Shown here: positions 12,452 to 22,600 of the stretch, piece by piece
How positions within the stretch are numbered: position 1 is the stretch's first letter
How the letters are laid out: every line of letters starts with the position of its first letter
Assembly (NCBI GenBank): GCA_019059635.1
Contig: JAGVRJ010000014.1
Location: 1,054,001 to 1,118,000 of the forward strand
Source: Proales similis
Taxonomy: Eukaryota > Rotifera > Eurotatoria > Ploima > Proalidae
Length of the DNA: 64,000 nt
Direction of reading: 5' to 3'
Notes under the pieces: generated by a model
What the model was told of the DNA's origin: nothing
Databases searched by the model: none
The model's input: only the letters and a program-made list of their open reading frames with translations
Program-made: the position numbers and the translations under genes

Positions 12452-15400
12452 TTAGTGCGTGTAGTGAAACTCAAAATTGTTGGAAGGCATGACGCCGCTC
12501 GGTTTCTTTACACTTGGCTTGTAGTAGCTCATCGAGCCGCCGCACGTCTGAGGCGAGTAGCGGTCAAAGCAGCCCTGCTTCTCCATGCTGAATACGGTGC
12601 CCGGCGGACAGATGAATATGTTGTCGCGCATTCCGGCGCACACGTGGTAAATGTTGCACCAGTCGGCGTCGTTGTAAAAGGCGTTCGACGACTTTTGGAT
12701 GCAGTTGAATTTGGTGGGAAACTGGCCGGTGACGTCGTCGCCGTTAAACACCAGTGTGCCGTCCGCTCTCGGCTTGGGACGCAGGATCTGTTTGGGCGGC
12801 GGACAGAACGAATTGTTGGCAGTGTTGAGCTTGTCCTCGGCCACGTAGTCACACTCGTGGCTCTGCTCGTTGAATATGAGGCCAGGCGAGCATTCCATGG
12901 TGATGGCCACCGCTTGCGCTGTGCAGTGAATGTACAAGTCGCAGTATTTGGTGTGCGCGAACAAGCCCTCGCCTCGCAATATGCAAAAGTTCGACCTCAG
13001 ACTGGCCATGATGTCCACCTGCGACTGCTTGTCGATGAGAAAGATCTTCTTGGAGCCGCAGTCGACCCCGTTGTCAATGCGAGCGCTCGACGGCCAATCG
13101 CATGTGCCCGACACACTCGACTCTTGGCGCCAGACCAGCCCCTTGGCGCAGTACTGCACCGTGTCAAAGCCGCCATGGCAGTTGTGATACACATTGCAGT
13201 AGTAGAGATCGGCGTAGTTGCCGTTCTCTTTTGTCATGCAGAATTTGGTGACTCGACCGCTGCCGTCGCCACTGCGCTCCGGCTTGCTCTCGTCCTCGAG
13301 GCCCGAGGTGTCTTTTGAGTTAGACAAAATTAGGCCCGACGAGACGCGTGTCGGCTCGTCTTGATTTCTTACCTATGAGCTTCTCTTTGCCCTGGCAGTC
13401 GACCTTGTCTTCCCAGTCGCACTCGCCCTTGTCCACATTGAACATGAGCCGGTTGCTGCATCTCTTTGGATAGTCCATGGCCGCCTGGCACTGGTGAAAT
13501 ATGTTGCAGTAGATTTGGTCCGGATAATTACCGTCCGGCTGTGTGTGAGAGAGAGAGCTGCTTAGGTGACGCCAAGTCGACTGTTCGGCTGGTACTCACC
13601 TTGTTCTTGCAAAAGTTGTCCTTGATGCCCTCCCACATGTAGTCCTGTTTACCGAAGCAGTTGACGCTGGCCGCCCAGTCGCACTCTTGCTTGGTGGCGT
13701 TGTAGCGCAAGTTGTTCTGGCACGTGAAAATTATGTCCTTTCCGTTCTGGCACTCGTAGTAGCGGTTGCAGTGCAGCTCGTGCGCGTACTTTCCGTTCGG
13801 CTTGTCCATGCAGAAGCTGTTCTTCTCGATCTCGCCCGGGTCGCGCAGGATGTTGCCTGTGGCGCAGTGGGTCGAGTCGCTCCAGTCGCAGTCCTTCTTG
13901 GTCTCGTTCCAGACAAGTCCGACCGGACAACGCGTTTTAAAGTCAACGCCCGACAAACAGTTGTGGTAGACGTTGCACCATTTGGGATCGCCGTAGACAC
14001 CGTCGCGTCTCTCCATGCAAAACAGGGTCGTGTCTGTGCTGAGTGTGATCAGAGTGCGGCCAGTGCATTCAACGTTGCCCGACCAGTCGCAGCGTTTGGT
14101 CTTGTAGTCCCAGAACAGCTGATTGGGACATTGGCGAATGTTGTCCGTGCCCGACTCGCACACGTGGTAGACGTTGCAGTACTCCTGATGGGCGTAGGGG
14201 CCGTCTTGCTTGCCGATGCAGAACGTCGAGTTGTAGTGCTTCTCGGAGGGCAGCATCTTGCCCTGGCAGTTCACTTTGCTCATCCAGTCGCATTTTTTCT
14301 CCACTGTGTTCCACTGAAGCTCGCCGTCGCACCTGACCACGTTGTCTATGCCGCCCAGGCAGTGATGGAACACGTTGCAGTAGATCTGGTCCGGGTACTT
14401 GTCGTCCGTCTTGTCGGTGCAGAACGACGTCTCGCCCTGCGCGACCGGTATCACCCGACCGGTGCAGTTGACGCTTGTCGGCCAGTCGCACATTTTCTTG
14501 TGATCGTTCCACACCAGCTGATGCGGACACTGCTCGGCGTAGTCGACGCCCGCCAGACAGTGGTGGTAGATGTTGCAAAACTCCGGATCGGCAAAGTAGC
14601 CGTCCGTGCCCAGTGTGCACTCTAGCGAGCCGTTCACAATCTTCGGCCTCACTGAATTGTAGTAGTTGGTCGCGTAGCTCACCATCGGCACGTTCGAGTG
14701 GTCGAACTCGAGCATTTGACGCGGTCCACAGTTCACTTGGTCGCGTGTCTCGCACTGCTCGCTCACGCTCGAGTAGAGATAGCCCTCTGGACAGAGCAGC
14801 GCCTGGTACGCGCCTTTGCTGCAAAAGTGATACAGATTGCAATAGACTTGATCGGCGCGCTTGGTCTCGCGTCCACTGCTGCAGTCAATGGGCGTGCCGC
14901 TTGCCAGCTTGCCGTTCGAGGCCGCCTCTGGGTACAGAGGCGACAAATTTAAAAAGTCGTTCGCATTAAAGCCACTGTGCAACGCTGCTTCCTGTCCGTG
15001 CGGTTTGACCTGTTGAGGAGCGTAGCTCGCCTCCTTGAACCGATTCTCGTTGAGTGGCTGTGAGGCTTGCACTGCCGGCATTTGAAACTGAGCCGAATTG
15101 TGACCCGACGTCGCCTGATTGCCGATCGGAACATTGACGGCAAAATTTGTGTTGAAATGCTCACGATGCTGATTGTTTTGTTGGCTTTGAATTTGATTGG
15201 CCATGTTCGGATTGAAGCTGTTTGCTTGAAACTGAGGCATCTGAGCAACTGGCGCTTGTGGCTGTGGTTGCTGTTGTTGCGGCTGGTAGGTCAAATCGGG
15301 CTTGACAACAGCCGGAGGCATGAACGGATTCATAAAGTTGTTGCCTGCGCCCAGTCTGCTTGCTTCTTGCTTTTGGCTTTCAGCCTCGTTCAGCTGGGCA

Positions 15401-16198
15401 TTGTTAAAGGCGAAATTGATCGGAGGCGGCGAAGTGCTCTCTGCCTGTGACTCAAACGACACGGGCGCTAAAGCGGGCGTCGCAAAAGGCGACAAATCGG
15501 TGTTGCTCGCCTGCTCGGTGGCCAGCGGGCCTGCAGCAGCGGCCGCCGCGGCTGCTGCCGCTGCTTCATTGAAATATCGCTCAAAGTCATTGTTGTGCCT
15601 GTCGAGCAGCTGAGGCTCGGGCACGATCTGCTTGTGCGCCTCCGGTTGGCTGCCTTCAATTCGATTGAGCTCGATTTCGGCGCCCATCTGTGTCTGTGCG
15701 CTCTCGTAATGCGCCTCATTTAATGACGACGACGACGACGGCTTCTTGTTCTTGTAGTACTGATAGAGCTCGTTCAGTTTGACATCGTTCAGATTGAAAG
15801 GCAGAGAGTCGGCTTGCTGATTGACGAACTGAGGCTGCGGCTGAGGCTGGTGCGGCTGAGGCTGGTGCGGCTGCGGCCGGTGCGGCTGCGGCTGCTGGTA
15901 GGACTGGTAGACAAGGTCCGCATTCAAGTTGGCTTGTTTCTGCACAGGCAGCCGATGGTCCTGCTCGTCTACTGCCTGGTTCAACTGGTTGTTGTTGGTC
16001 ACGCTCAGGCCTGGTATGAAGATCTGCTGCGGTATGGCGTCGACGACTAGGACGTTTGCAAACTAGACGAGCGTGTTAAAAGGCAACTGAAAGAGGCGGC
16101 TTACTCGGAAGAATGCTCGCTACAAGCCAGAGCTGAGCTGCAAGCAAAAACGGACTCGAGCGCTCTCTTTTGCGTTTGGTGGCGCCCGATGAATACAT
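12452..16198 (-). CDS. Secreted protein with ten peritrophin-type (CBM14) chitin-binding domains
   Basis: Extracellular, probably a cuticle or peritrophic matrix protein. Four minus-strand exons: 16198-16105, 16046-13600, 13538-13373, 13311-12452; all GT-AG and in phase, 1188 aa. Exon 1 encodes a basic N-terminus, then a hydrophobic signal segment (LLAAQLWLVASILPIVDA) that continues into exon 2. Residues about 40-410 are Gln/Pro/Asn rich, with a QPHQPQPH repeat and an Ala run. Ten six-cysteine CBM14 domains follow, most with the pattern FC...YC N-Y-H-C ... C ... CDW ... C. Domains 1, 9 and 10 are the most divergent. The array resembles arthropod proteins analogous to peritrophins, but ten domains plus the Q/P-rich leader is larger than typical three-domain obstructors. 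A minus-strand TATA-like TATTTAA sits near 16395-16401. A polyadenylation signal is at 12349-12354. Confidence 0.88.
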
Positions 16199-17141
16199 TT
16201 CGAACTTGGCAGTTCTAAACAGTCAACTAAGCAAAGAATTTAAGGCCAGAACGCGCAAACCTGGACGCACGACCGAGCGTGGGCGAATGAGACAAACGCA
16301 TGAGGCAAGACATGAGACAAAAGTGAACAGTGAATTTAGCTCGAATGGCGCAAGGTCGCTCGCTCGTTTAGAAAATTGACTGCGCCAGTTGAGTTTAAAT
16401 AGAGCGAATGACAAAGATTATCTCATCTGCATGATACTTTGGTGAAATCACACACGCACGACCAGTCTGTTTGTTTAGAACGAAGCGAGCAACTTGTCGT
16501 GCCCGAGCTTACACAAGTTTCCTCTGCTCGTCGGTTTAGAAATTTTTGCCAATCAAACCGCGCACGCAAGAGAGACAGAGAGAGAGAAGACGAAGGGGAC
16601 GAGAATTGGAGGCAACAAGAGAGAAAGAGAGAGAGAATGAGAGAGAGAGAGAGAATGAGAGCTTAAGCGAATGCTTTTCATCGTTTACGCTCAAACGAGA
16701 ATGCTTCATCTAGATAGCGATGTGAATCGAAATTTTTGCTCCGAACGGTAAGAAACAACAACAAGTAGCCTTAATGAACACTTAATTATTTAAAAGCTCT
16801 CTAAAGCCATTCAGTTAATCTCAAGCGAAGGATTGGCCATACCAACCGCCTAATCCGGTCGTCATCATCTTCCTCTTGCTTGTTGTCGCTGAGTGCTGGC
16901 CGCCGCTACGCTTGTCTTTGTTGTTGTTACTTGCGTTTAATGATCGCCGTTCACCTTCCGAGCCTCTGCCTAAAACGGCCCGAGCAGCACGTTGGACTCT
17001 GGGAGACCTGGGCACGGTGGAGAGAGAGCCTTTATGCTCGATTGCTACTTGTGATTGAAAAGCCAACTCGAGGCGAATAGAAGAGCTCAATTGTCGGTTT
17101 TGCCTTTCTCGCAATTAATGAAGATGCGACTCGTCTTCGGG

Positions 17142-17149
17142 CTTTTATA
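17142..17149 (-). promoter_or_regulatory. Orphan TATA-box-like element
   Basis: The minus strand reads TATAAAAG, a perfect TATA consensus, in the middle of an apparently empty region. Downstream on the same strand there is an open frame (about 17114-16821) ending in a Gly/Trp/Tyr-containing tail, but its first ATG is very late. The element could serve an unrecognised short gene or be chance. Confidence 0.3.
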
Positions 17150-18061
17150 AGCCAACGATGGTCGTCGTCGTCGTCTTATCCACCTGATTGCCAAATTTAA
17201 CATTCAGACAGAGAGACAATTGAATAATAAATTGAAATGGAGGTTGATTGGGTCAATGATGGCGGTGATTAGGCGGCGATGAGCAGAGGTGGGCAGGTCT
17301 CGAACGTGAATGTCACTTGAACTGACGTATTTGCCTGCTGAGGCTAGAGTAACGAAGCGAAATTTAAAATTAAAATCGATCTAAATACGATGATTAGAAT
17401 GCAAATTTTTTCATGCGCTGCATAAGGCATTTGTGTTGAATGCGACGATGCTCATTTAGTCAACTGACGCAATTGAACGCACAGAAAAGGTAGGCAATCG
17501 ATTAAGGCAAGTGGTCGGTGGTGACCTATGCGCACACGCGTTTGTACTTTAGATGTTCCTTTATGCCCGGGCATTGGTTGCGCGTCTGTATTGTTGATTG
17601 TTGTCGACCGGACAATGATTTGCCGCTTTAAAGGGGCGACAAAGACGGCCAAGCAACAAGAGTCTAGTACACGTCCGATCGATCGACTGCTCAGGCTTAG
17701 AGGAGCGTGAGGCGAATTAAATGACCGCACTGGCATGCAGTTAATCCAGTGCACCCAAACGTTGATTAACGAGCCATGCGATGTCTTAAATGTCGAAGAA
17801 GATGTGGTGGGGACCAGAGCAGACGAGCTGCTTCAGTCAGCGGGCGCCACAACGCACCGCCACTCCAACTCTAATCGGGTCTTATTCGCCTCTAGCGCCT
17901 ATGCAGGTCATCATTGCATAGGCATTCGGGACCATTGGATGCGTCCTAATTGATTGTCTACTCACTGCTTGCTTACCTTCTAGCTTTTCTCCGCCAAAAT
18001 CTATATGAAAAAGGATTTTTGGCCAAATCAAAATGACACACTGCTTGACATGCATGAACTT

Positions 18062-18136
18062 GCTCTCTCTCTTTCTCTCTCTCTCTGTCTCTCTTTCTCT
18101 CTCTCTCTCTTTCTCTCTGTCTCTCTCTGTCTCTCT
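18062..18136. repeat. Compound (CT)n microsatellite
   Basis: About 75 nt of almost pure pyrimidine, CT units broken by TT and GT. It is the longest such tract in the window and lies about 0.6 kb upstream of the GT92-like cluster. Confidence 0.9.
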
Positions 18137-18198
18137 AGTTCTTGAGTTTCTTATTCGACTCAAACATTCACCGTCGTCGCTGAGTGTTTACCCAAGTC

Positions 18199-18219
18199 CA
18201 CACACACACACACACACAC
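18199..18219. repeat. (CA)n microsatellite
   Basis: Uninterrupted CA dinucleotide run of about 21 nt, followed by CGCACG. Confidence 0.9.
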
Positions 18220-18717
18220 GCACGCATTGATGCTCAAGACAAATGTTTACAATGCGCCTCTAGCAAAGCGGTCGACAAATACTTGAGGAGCTCGGAATCG
18301 ATCTCTCTCTCTGTCGGACATGCTTGAGCAAAGTTTGCTTATGGTGCCCCAGCTAACAGACTTTGTCAGGTTAAGTAGCCGAGCGAGGCGACAATCACTC
18401 AGATAGAACGATGCCGGTCGAAAGCACTTGAACGCAGTATGGCGGAGCAAAAGTTTACCAGCTGGTTTAGGTTATTGACAATCAGTTCAATCAGGCTGCA
18501 TCGAATCGCTCACTCGCTTCTATTTTGATTTGGGCAAAGGATAGGAGCGGTGGGTCAAATGGCAATTGAGCAGAAGCGACGCAACTTGGACCGGGCCACC
18601 GTTCGTCGGCGTAGAGCAAATGAGTGACCAGACTCAGGACATAATCAGGCCGGCTCGCTCAAGCGTGGCAACTCTTAAAAATGTTCGCTCATCCATTGTG
18701 TGGCAGTTGGCCTCAAG

Positions 18718-20289
18718 ATGCGAGTTTTTTATCGGCGACGAAGGCGACTCATCGCTTGCTCCGTTCTGTTCGCTCTCTCTTACTTGGCCTATATGTTTGT
18801 CCTATATGTTTCACTGAGCCGTTCGATGAAGCAAAGTGATAAGCCGAAGGCCTTCTTGAACGTGAGCTATCAAATCGTGGAGGACACCCAGAACGATGAG
18901 TGGTGCATATGCAACTACTTTTACTTTCGCAAAAAAGCCATACTCAACACCAAGGCGAGCATGCTCAGCTTGGGTGTTTATCCGCGCGTCCTTTATTCTA
19001 AATTCATTGCCAAGTTTGACTACAGCATGTACGAAATGAAGAGCGGCACTCTTCGCCCGATCTATCAAACACAAGCGGACACTGTGGCTTCTTTCCTCGA
19101 TCGGCCGTTCACCATAAACATTCGAAATGACAAACAATACGAAGCCAACTCGAATCTTTTTCTCATTGTCACTAGTCCCGGCTCATCGCAGCATTGCATC
19201 ATAGACGTCCAGCTCGTCTTTCAGAGTGTGCGGTTCAGCCAGAAGCCGGGCGGCTTCGCCTGCTGCCTCAAGATGGGCAACTATGACGCGCCGGGCGCTC
19301 TCGACCAACTCGACCAGTTTCTGAGCATCATGCGTCGCCTCGGCTACGAAAGGGTGTTCACCTTCGACTTTGACTACGAGGACGCGTCGATCAGAAAGGG
19401 ACTGGACCTGGTAATAAAGAAGCACGCCGACATTTTGGAGGTGCGTCGAATGCACTACTTGCCGAACATTGAGGGAGGTAGAGACGAGCCGTTTTATCTT
19501 CGCTGGTTCTCTCGATACAATGACAAGCGTCGAAAAGCCAATGTGGGAAATCATGGCCGATTCGGCGGCTTTCTCTCCGACACATTCTTTCTGATCGAAT
19601 GCTACGCGCATTTGGTGGACAAGTACAAGTATTTGACGCTGCAGGACTTTGACGAGTTCATATTGCCGCGTGACATGGCATTCGAGTCAAACGACTGCAG
19701 GGCGTCGTTTATGCTCGACGGCCTTGCCAGAGGGCATGGTCTGCAGCACCAGCGAGGCATAGAGGAGCCAGTGTTCGGCGTCTATCACTACCCACAGACT
19801 CTCTATCTGCCCAACAGTTTAATTTTCGATCTCTGCCGCTCCAAGCCTTTGCCGCAGCAGTTGCCTTACACTAGAAAGATGCAGTTCGGAAGGTCGACCG
19901 GTGATCTGACCATAAGCTTCCAATCAGAACAAGACACTCTGAGAATGGGGCAAATATGCCGCCTGTTTGAACTCAATAGATCGACGCTGTCCGAATCTAA
20001 TGGGACATTCGACAGACTGGTGTTCACCCAGTTTCAAGATCTCGCTGTCTTTTTCATTCACCAGAAGGCGATCGTGAACACGTCGTACTGCCACTTCATT
20101 TCCACTCACGGCCAGAATGGAGTGCCTAACAAGGACAACTCAGTGCCTCGGATGCCGGTCGCCTTCGGAAACTGGGCTCATTTCAGAAGCGCAGTGAAAA
20201 GGCCAGACACCATCCTGGCTCGCAACTTAATTGCGGACGTGAATTTCCACGGCTGTGTACTAGGCAGACAACTTTTGACTGAACCATAA
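18718..20289 (+). CDS. GT92-like glycosyltransferase, copy 1
   Basis: Probable Golgi type II membrane glycosyltransferase of the GT92 (DUF23) kind. Intronless, 523 aa. The ATG at 18718 is chosen because it is followed directly by an Arg cluster (YRRRRR) and one hydrophobic segment, the usual signal anchor; the frame is open upstream only with a GTG. The lumenal part has conserved Cys-rich WC(I)CN, the block PGGFACCLKMGNYDAPGALD, a DFDFDYED segment, LPNIEG, a DxD-type metal motif in LQDFDEFILP, and a C-terminal HQKAIVNTSYCHF...HGQNG with a GNWAHFR tail. These match the order of motifs in GT92 enzymes; the acceptor cannot be read from sequence. It is the first of four tandem paralogues. AATAAA at 20419-20424. 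Confidence 0.7.
   Translation: MRVFYRRRRRLIACSVLFALSYLAYMFVLYVSLSRSMKQSDKPKAFLNVSYQIVEDTQNDEWCICNYFYFRKKAILNTKASMLSLGVYPRVLYSKFIAKFDYSMYEMKSGTLRPIYQTQADTVASFLDRPFTINIRNDKQYEANSNLFLIVTSPGSSQHCIIDVQLVFQSVRFSQKPGGFACCLKMGNYDAPGALDQLDQFLSIMRRLGYERVFTFDFDYEDASIRKGLDLVIKKHADILEVRRMHYLPNIEGGRDEPFYLRWFSRYNDKRRKANVGNHGRFGGFLSDTFFLIECYAHLVDKYKYLTLQDFDEFILPRDMAFESNDCRASFMLDGLARGHGLQHQRGIEEPVFGVYHYPQTLYLPNSLIFDLCRSKPLPQQLPYTRKMQFGRSTGDLTISFQSEQDTLRMGQICRLFELNRSTLSESNGTFDRLVFTQFQDLAVFFIHQKAIVNTSYCHFISTHGQNGVPNKDNSVPRMPVAFGNWAHFRSAVKRPDTILARNLIADVNFHGCVLGRQLLTEP
19240..19380 (+). repeat. Homogenised core segment, GT92-like copy 1
   Basis: A 141-nt block that recurs at 21262-21402, 23131-23271 and 25046-25186. 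By eye copies 1 and 3 differ at 2 positions and copies 1 and 4 at 4, although flanking sequence of copies 1 and 4 is hard to align. This looks like repeated gene conversion. Confidence 0.85.
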
Positions 20290-20679
20290 AAAGAACTATT
20301 CTCGTGCGTTTCATTTCATCAAAGGGCAGCCAGCCTGAAATTCGAAAAATTAAAACAAAGAGTAATGAGGCAATAGAACTAACTATTTCGATGTTGAGGA
20401 AAATGCAATTTCGCATACAATAAATCGATATTGTTCGATGAATATAAAAATCTGTTTATCTTAAGGTTTAAGTTCGTTGAAATGGAAGAATAAACTCCTT
20501 GTGATGAATTCGATTTGTATTTTGCACAGAACTGATAGACCCGGCAAACGATTGACCTGATTCGTGTGACAGTCATTTTGGCACAAAGAATCATAATTTA
20601 TCGACACGCTTCAGTAAAGAGCGATGTGGAGAGAGTTTGGCTTGGCGATAGGAAAGGCCAAAAGAACACAATCTCCAAT
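20290..20679. other. Spacer between GT92-like copies 1 and 2
   Basis: 3' flank of copy 1 with AATAAA at 20419-20424, then 5' flank of copy 2. From 20538 the sequence is nearly identical to 22449 onward, upstream of copy 3, and stays so across the start codon. Frames are open through this shared leader from a GTG at 20566, but no ATG is in it. Confidence 0.6.
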
Positions 20680-22317
20680 ATGAGGAATAACGTGTTCAAG
20701 AGTTTGCTAAGGAAACGCATAGCTAAAAATATGGCTTTGCGGGTGTTGAAATTGCTCTTGATGATAAGTGTATTCACTGCGCTGGTCCTGAACTTCAAAT
20801 CCCTCCGAGACCAAACAAAGGGTGTTTCTAAGAGCTCAATGCAATCCGGTCATTCCGCAGCCCGTGAGTATCTCAGACAGCCAGAGAACCACACTCATAA
20901 CCAAGACTGGTGCATGTGCGACAACTTCTTCTTCCGCACCAAGGCCATACTCAACACCAAGGCGAACATGATCAGCTTGGTCGTTTTCCCTCTGGGCTAC
21001 CGGTCCGAGAAGGTGGTCGTCAACAATCAGAGCGTGTTCGAGTACAGTCTTTATTTACAAAAGTCGCCAGCTGAACAGCTCCTCTTTCGCGCAAACGTAT
21101 TCACAGTCATCAAAGTTCTAGATAAGCCTTTTACTTTTAATGTTACGGTTCCAGAAGACTATAAGCCAGACTGGCGCTTGTTCTTGGTCATATCGAGTCC
21201 CGTCTCGATGAGGAGTTGCGTGGCGGACGTAGAGCTTGTGTTCCAGGCCGTGCCGTTCGACCAGAAGCCGGGCGGCTTTGCCTGCTGCCTCAAGATGGGC
21301 AACTATGACGCGCCGGGCGCTCTCGACCAACTCGACCAGTTTCTGAGCATCATGCGTCGCCTCGGCTACGAGAAGGTGTTCACCTTCGACTTTGACTACG
21401 AGGACTCGTCGATCAGGAGCAGACTCGACCAGATCTACAGCAAGCACGCCGACATAATCGAGACCGAACGCCTGCACTACCTGCCCAACATCGAGGGCAG
21501 CGACCAAGAGTCTCTCTACTTACAGAAGTTTCGGAGATTTGTCGACACAAGGAATAAAGCCGATTCTACAATTCATGAGCGTTTCATGGGACTCGTGGCA
21601 AACACCTATTCGTTGATAGAATGTTACGCCAGACTCTTGGATCGATTTAAATACATAACACTTCAAGATTTCGACGAGCTCATCCTTCCCCGGGCCTCTC
21701 CATTTGGCTCGACGCATTGCCAGACGAAGCGATCTTTCATGCTCGACGGACTTGAGAGTACTCATCCTTTTCAGCTCGAGCGGGGAGTCAATAGATCGCC
21801 GTTTCAAGTCTACCGGTATCCACAGACCATCTATTTACCCAACGGCGTTGTATTTCAGTTGTGCGACAAATTTAATTCTTCTCAGGCCCGTCCATGGAGT
21901 CTTGATATTGAATTTGGCAAGTCGATCGAAATGCTCACCATTCTGTTCTATACAGACGCGGATGTCCAGAAAATGAACTGGATATGCAGATTGTTTAAGA
22001 AAAATAGGCCGCTTCTCGACAAATACGACGGCCCGTTTCATCGTCTTGTGTTTGTTCAGCACCATGAGCTTAAATACCTTTTTATGCATCAAAAAGCAAT
22101 CGTCAATTCTTCATACTGTCACTTTCTCTCTAATCACGGACAAAACGGAGTGCCAAATTTCGACGCATCCACAGCTCGACTTCCGGTTAATTTCGGAAAC
22201 TGGGCACACTTTAGAATCGGAATCAAACGGCCTGAGAAAATCTTTGCACAAAATTTCATGGCAGACGTGAACTTTTTTAGCTGCTTTCTTCCTACTGGTC
22301 CCCTAAACATAGATTAA
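20680..22317 (+). CDS. GT92-like glycosyltransferase, copy 2
   Basis: Intronless, 545 aa, same architecture as copy 1: basic N-terminus (RNNVFKSLLRKRIAK), one membrane anchor, a Ser/Gln stem, then WCMCDNFFFR, the PGGFACCLKMGNYDAPG block, LPNIEGSDQES, LQDFDELILP and HQKAIVNSSYCHFLSNHGQNG. It is the closest relative of copy 3, with near identity at DNA level from the stem (about 20833) to about 21080 and again around the core block. The membrane-anchor region between ATG and about 20833 is quite different from copy 3, so the pair is mosaic. Start at 20680 is the first ATG in a frame that is otherwise open upstream. AATAAA at 22327-22332. Role inferred as in copy 1. Confidence 0.7.
   Translation: MRNNVFKSLLRKRIAKNMALRVLKLLLMISVFTALVLNFKSLRDQTKGVSKSSMQSGHSAAREYLRQPENHTHNQDWCMCDNFFFRTKAILNTKANMISLVVFPLGYRSEKVVVNNQSVFEYSLYLQKSPAEQLLFRANVFTVIKVLDKPFTFNVTVPEDYKPDWRLFLVISSPVSMRSCVADVELVFQAVPFDQKPGGFACCLKMGNYDAPGALDQLDQFLSIMRRLGYEKVFTFDFDYEDSSIRSRLDQIYSKHADIIETERLHYLPNIEGSDQESLYLQKFRRFVDTRNKADSTIHERFMGLVANTYSLIECYARLLDRFKYITLQDFDELILPRASPFGSTHCQTKRSFMLDGLESTHPFQLERGVNRSPFQVYRYPQTIYLPNGVVFQLCDKFNSSQARPWSLDIEFGKSIEMLTILFYTDADVQKMNWICRLFKKNRPLLDKYDGPFHRLVFVQHHELKYLFMHQKAIVNSSYCHFLSNHGQNGVPNFDASTARLPVNFGNWAHFRIGIKRPEKIFAQNFMADVNFFSCFLPTGPLNID
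21262..21402 (+). repeat. Homogenised core segment, GT92-like copy 2
   Basis: Second instance of the 141-nt block described at 19240. It differs from copy 4 at 3 positions by eye. Confidence 0.85.
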
Positions 22318-22448
22318 ATACTGAATAATAAAGCCTTCAATGAAGCCTAACGCTTAAATAGTTGTGGGAATTAACCTTTTCTCTAAGATGGTGCTTCTTC
22401 TTCAGTTTTTTTTTTGCGTCCTTTTTCCAAGGCCTGATACAGACTCAA

Positions 22449-22600
22449 GACCCGGCCAACGATTGACCTGATTCGTGTGACAGTCATTTTGGCACAAAGA
22501 ATCATAATTTATCGACACGCTTCAGTAAAGAGCGATGTGGAGAGAGTTTGGCTTGGCGATAGGAAAGGCCAAAAGAGCACAATCTCCAATATGAGAAACA
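22449..22600 (+). repeat. Duplicated leader shared by GT92-like copies 2 and 3
   Basis: Matches 20538-20689 almost base for base (offset 1911), with two or three substitutions seen by eye. It includes the 5' flank and the first codons of both genes, so promoter-proximal sequence was duplicated with the genes. Confidence 0.85.

Larger units (their letters stand above)
16199..18717. other. 2.5-kb gene-poor region with GA, CT and CA microsatellites
   Basis: Divergent spacer between the chitin-binding gene (-) and the first glycosyltransferase (+). It contains GA-rich sequence (about 16616-16656), a long compound CT tract (18062-18136) and a CA run (18199-18219). On the minus strand a canonical TATA box lies at 17149-17142, treated separately. 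No convincing coding region is seen. Confidence 0.5.

Noticed and set aside
12419-14625. Long plus-strand frames antisense to the chitin-binding gene (12419-13318, 13687-14625)
   Set aside because: Same shadow effect. The minus strand carries the conserved six-cysteine domains.
20566-20679. N-terminal extension of GT92-like copies 2 and 3 (frame open from a GTG)
   Set aside because: There is no ATG in the leader, and the downstream ATG gives the expected type II signal anchor. The shared leader is better read as duplicated 5' UTR.
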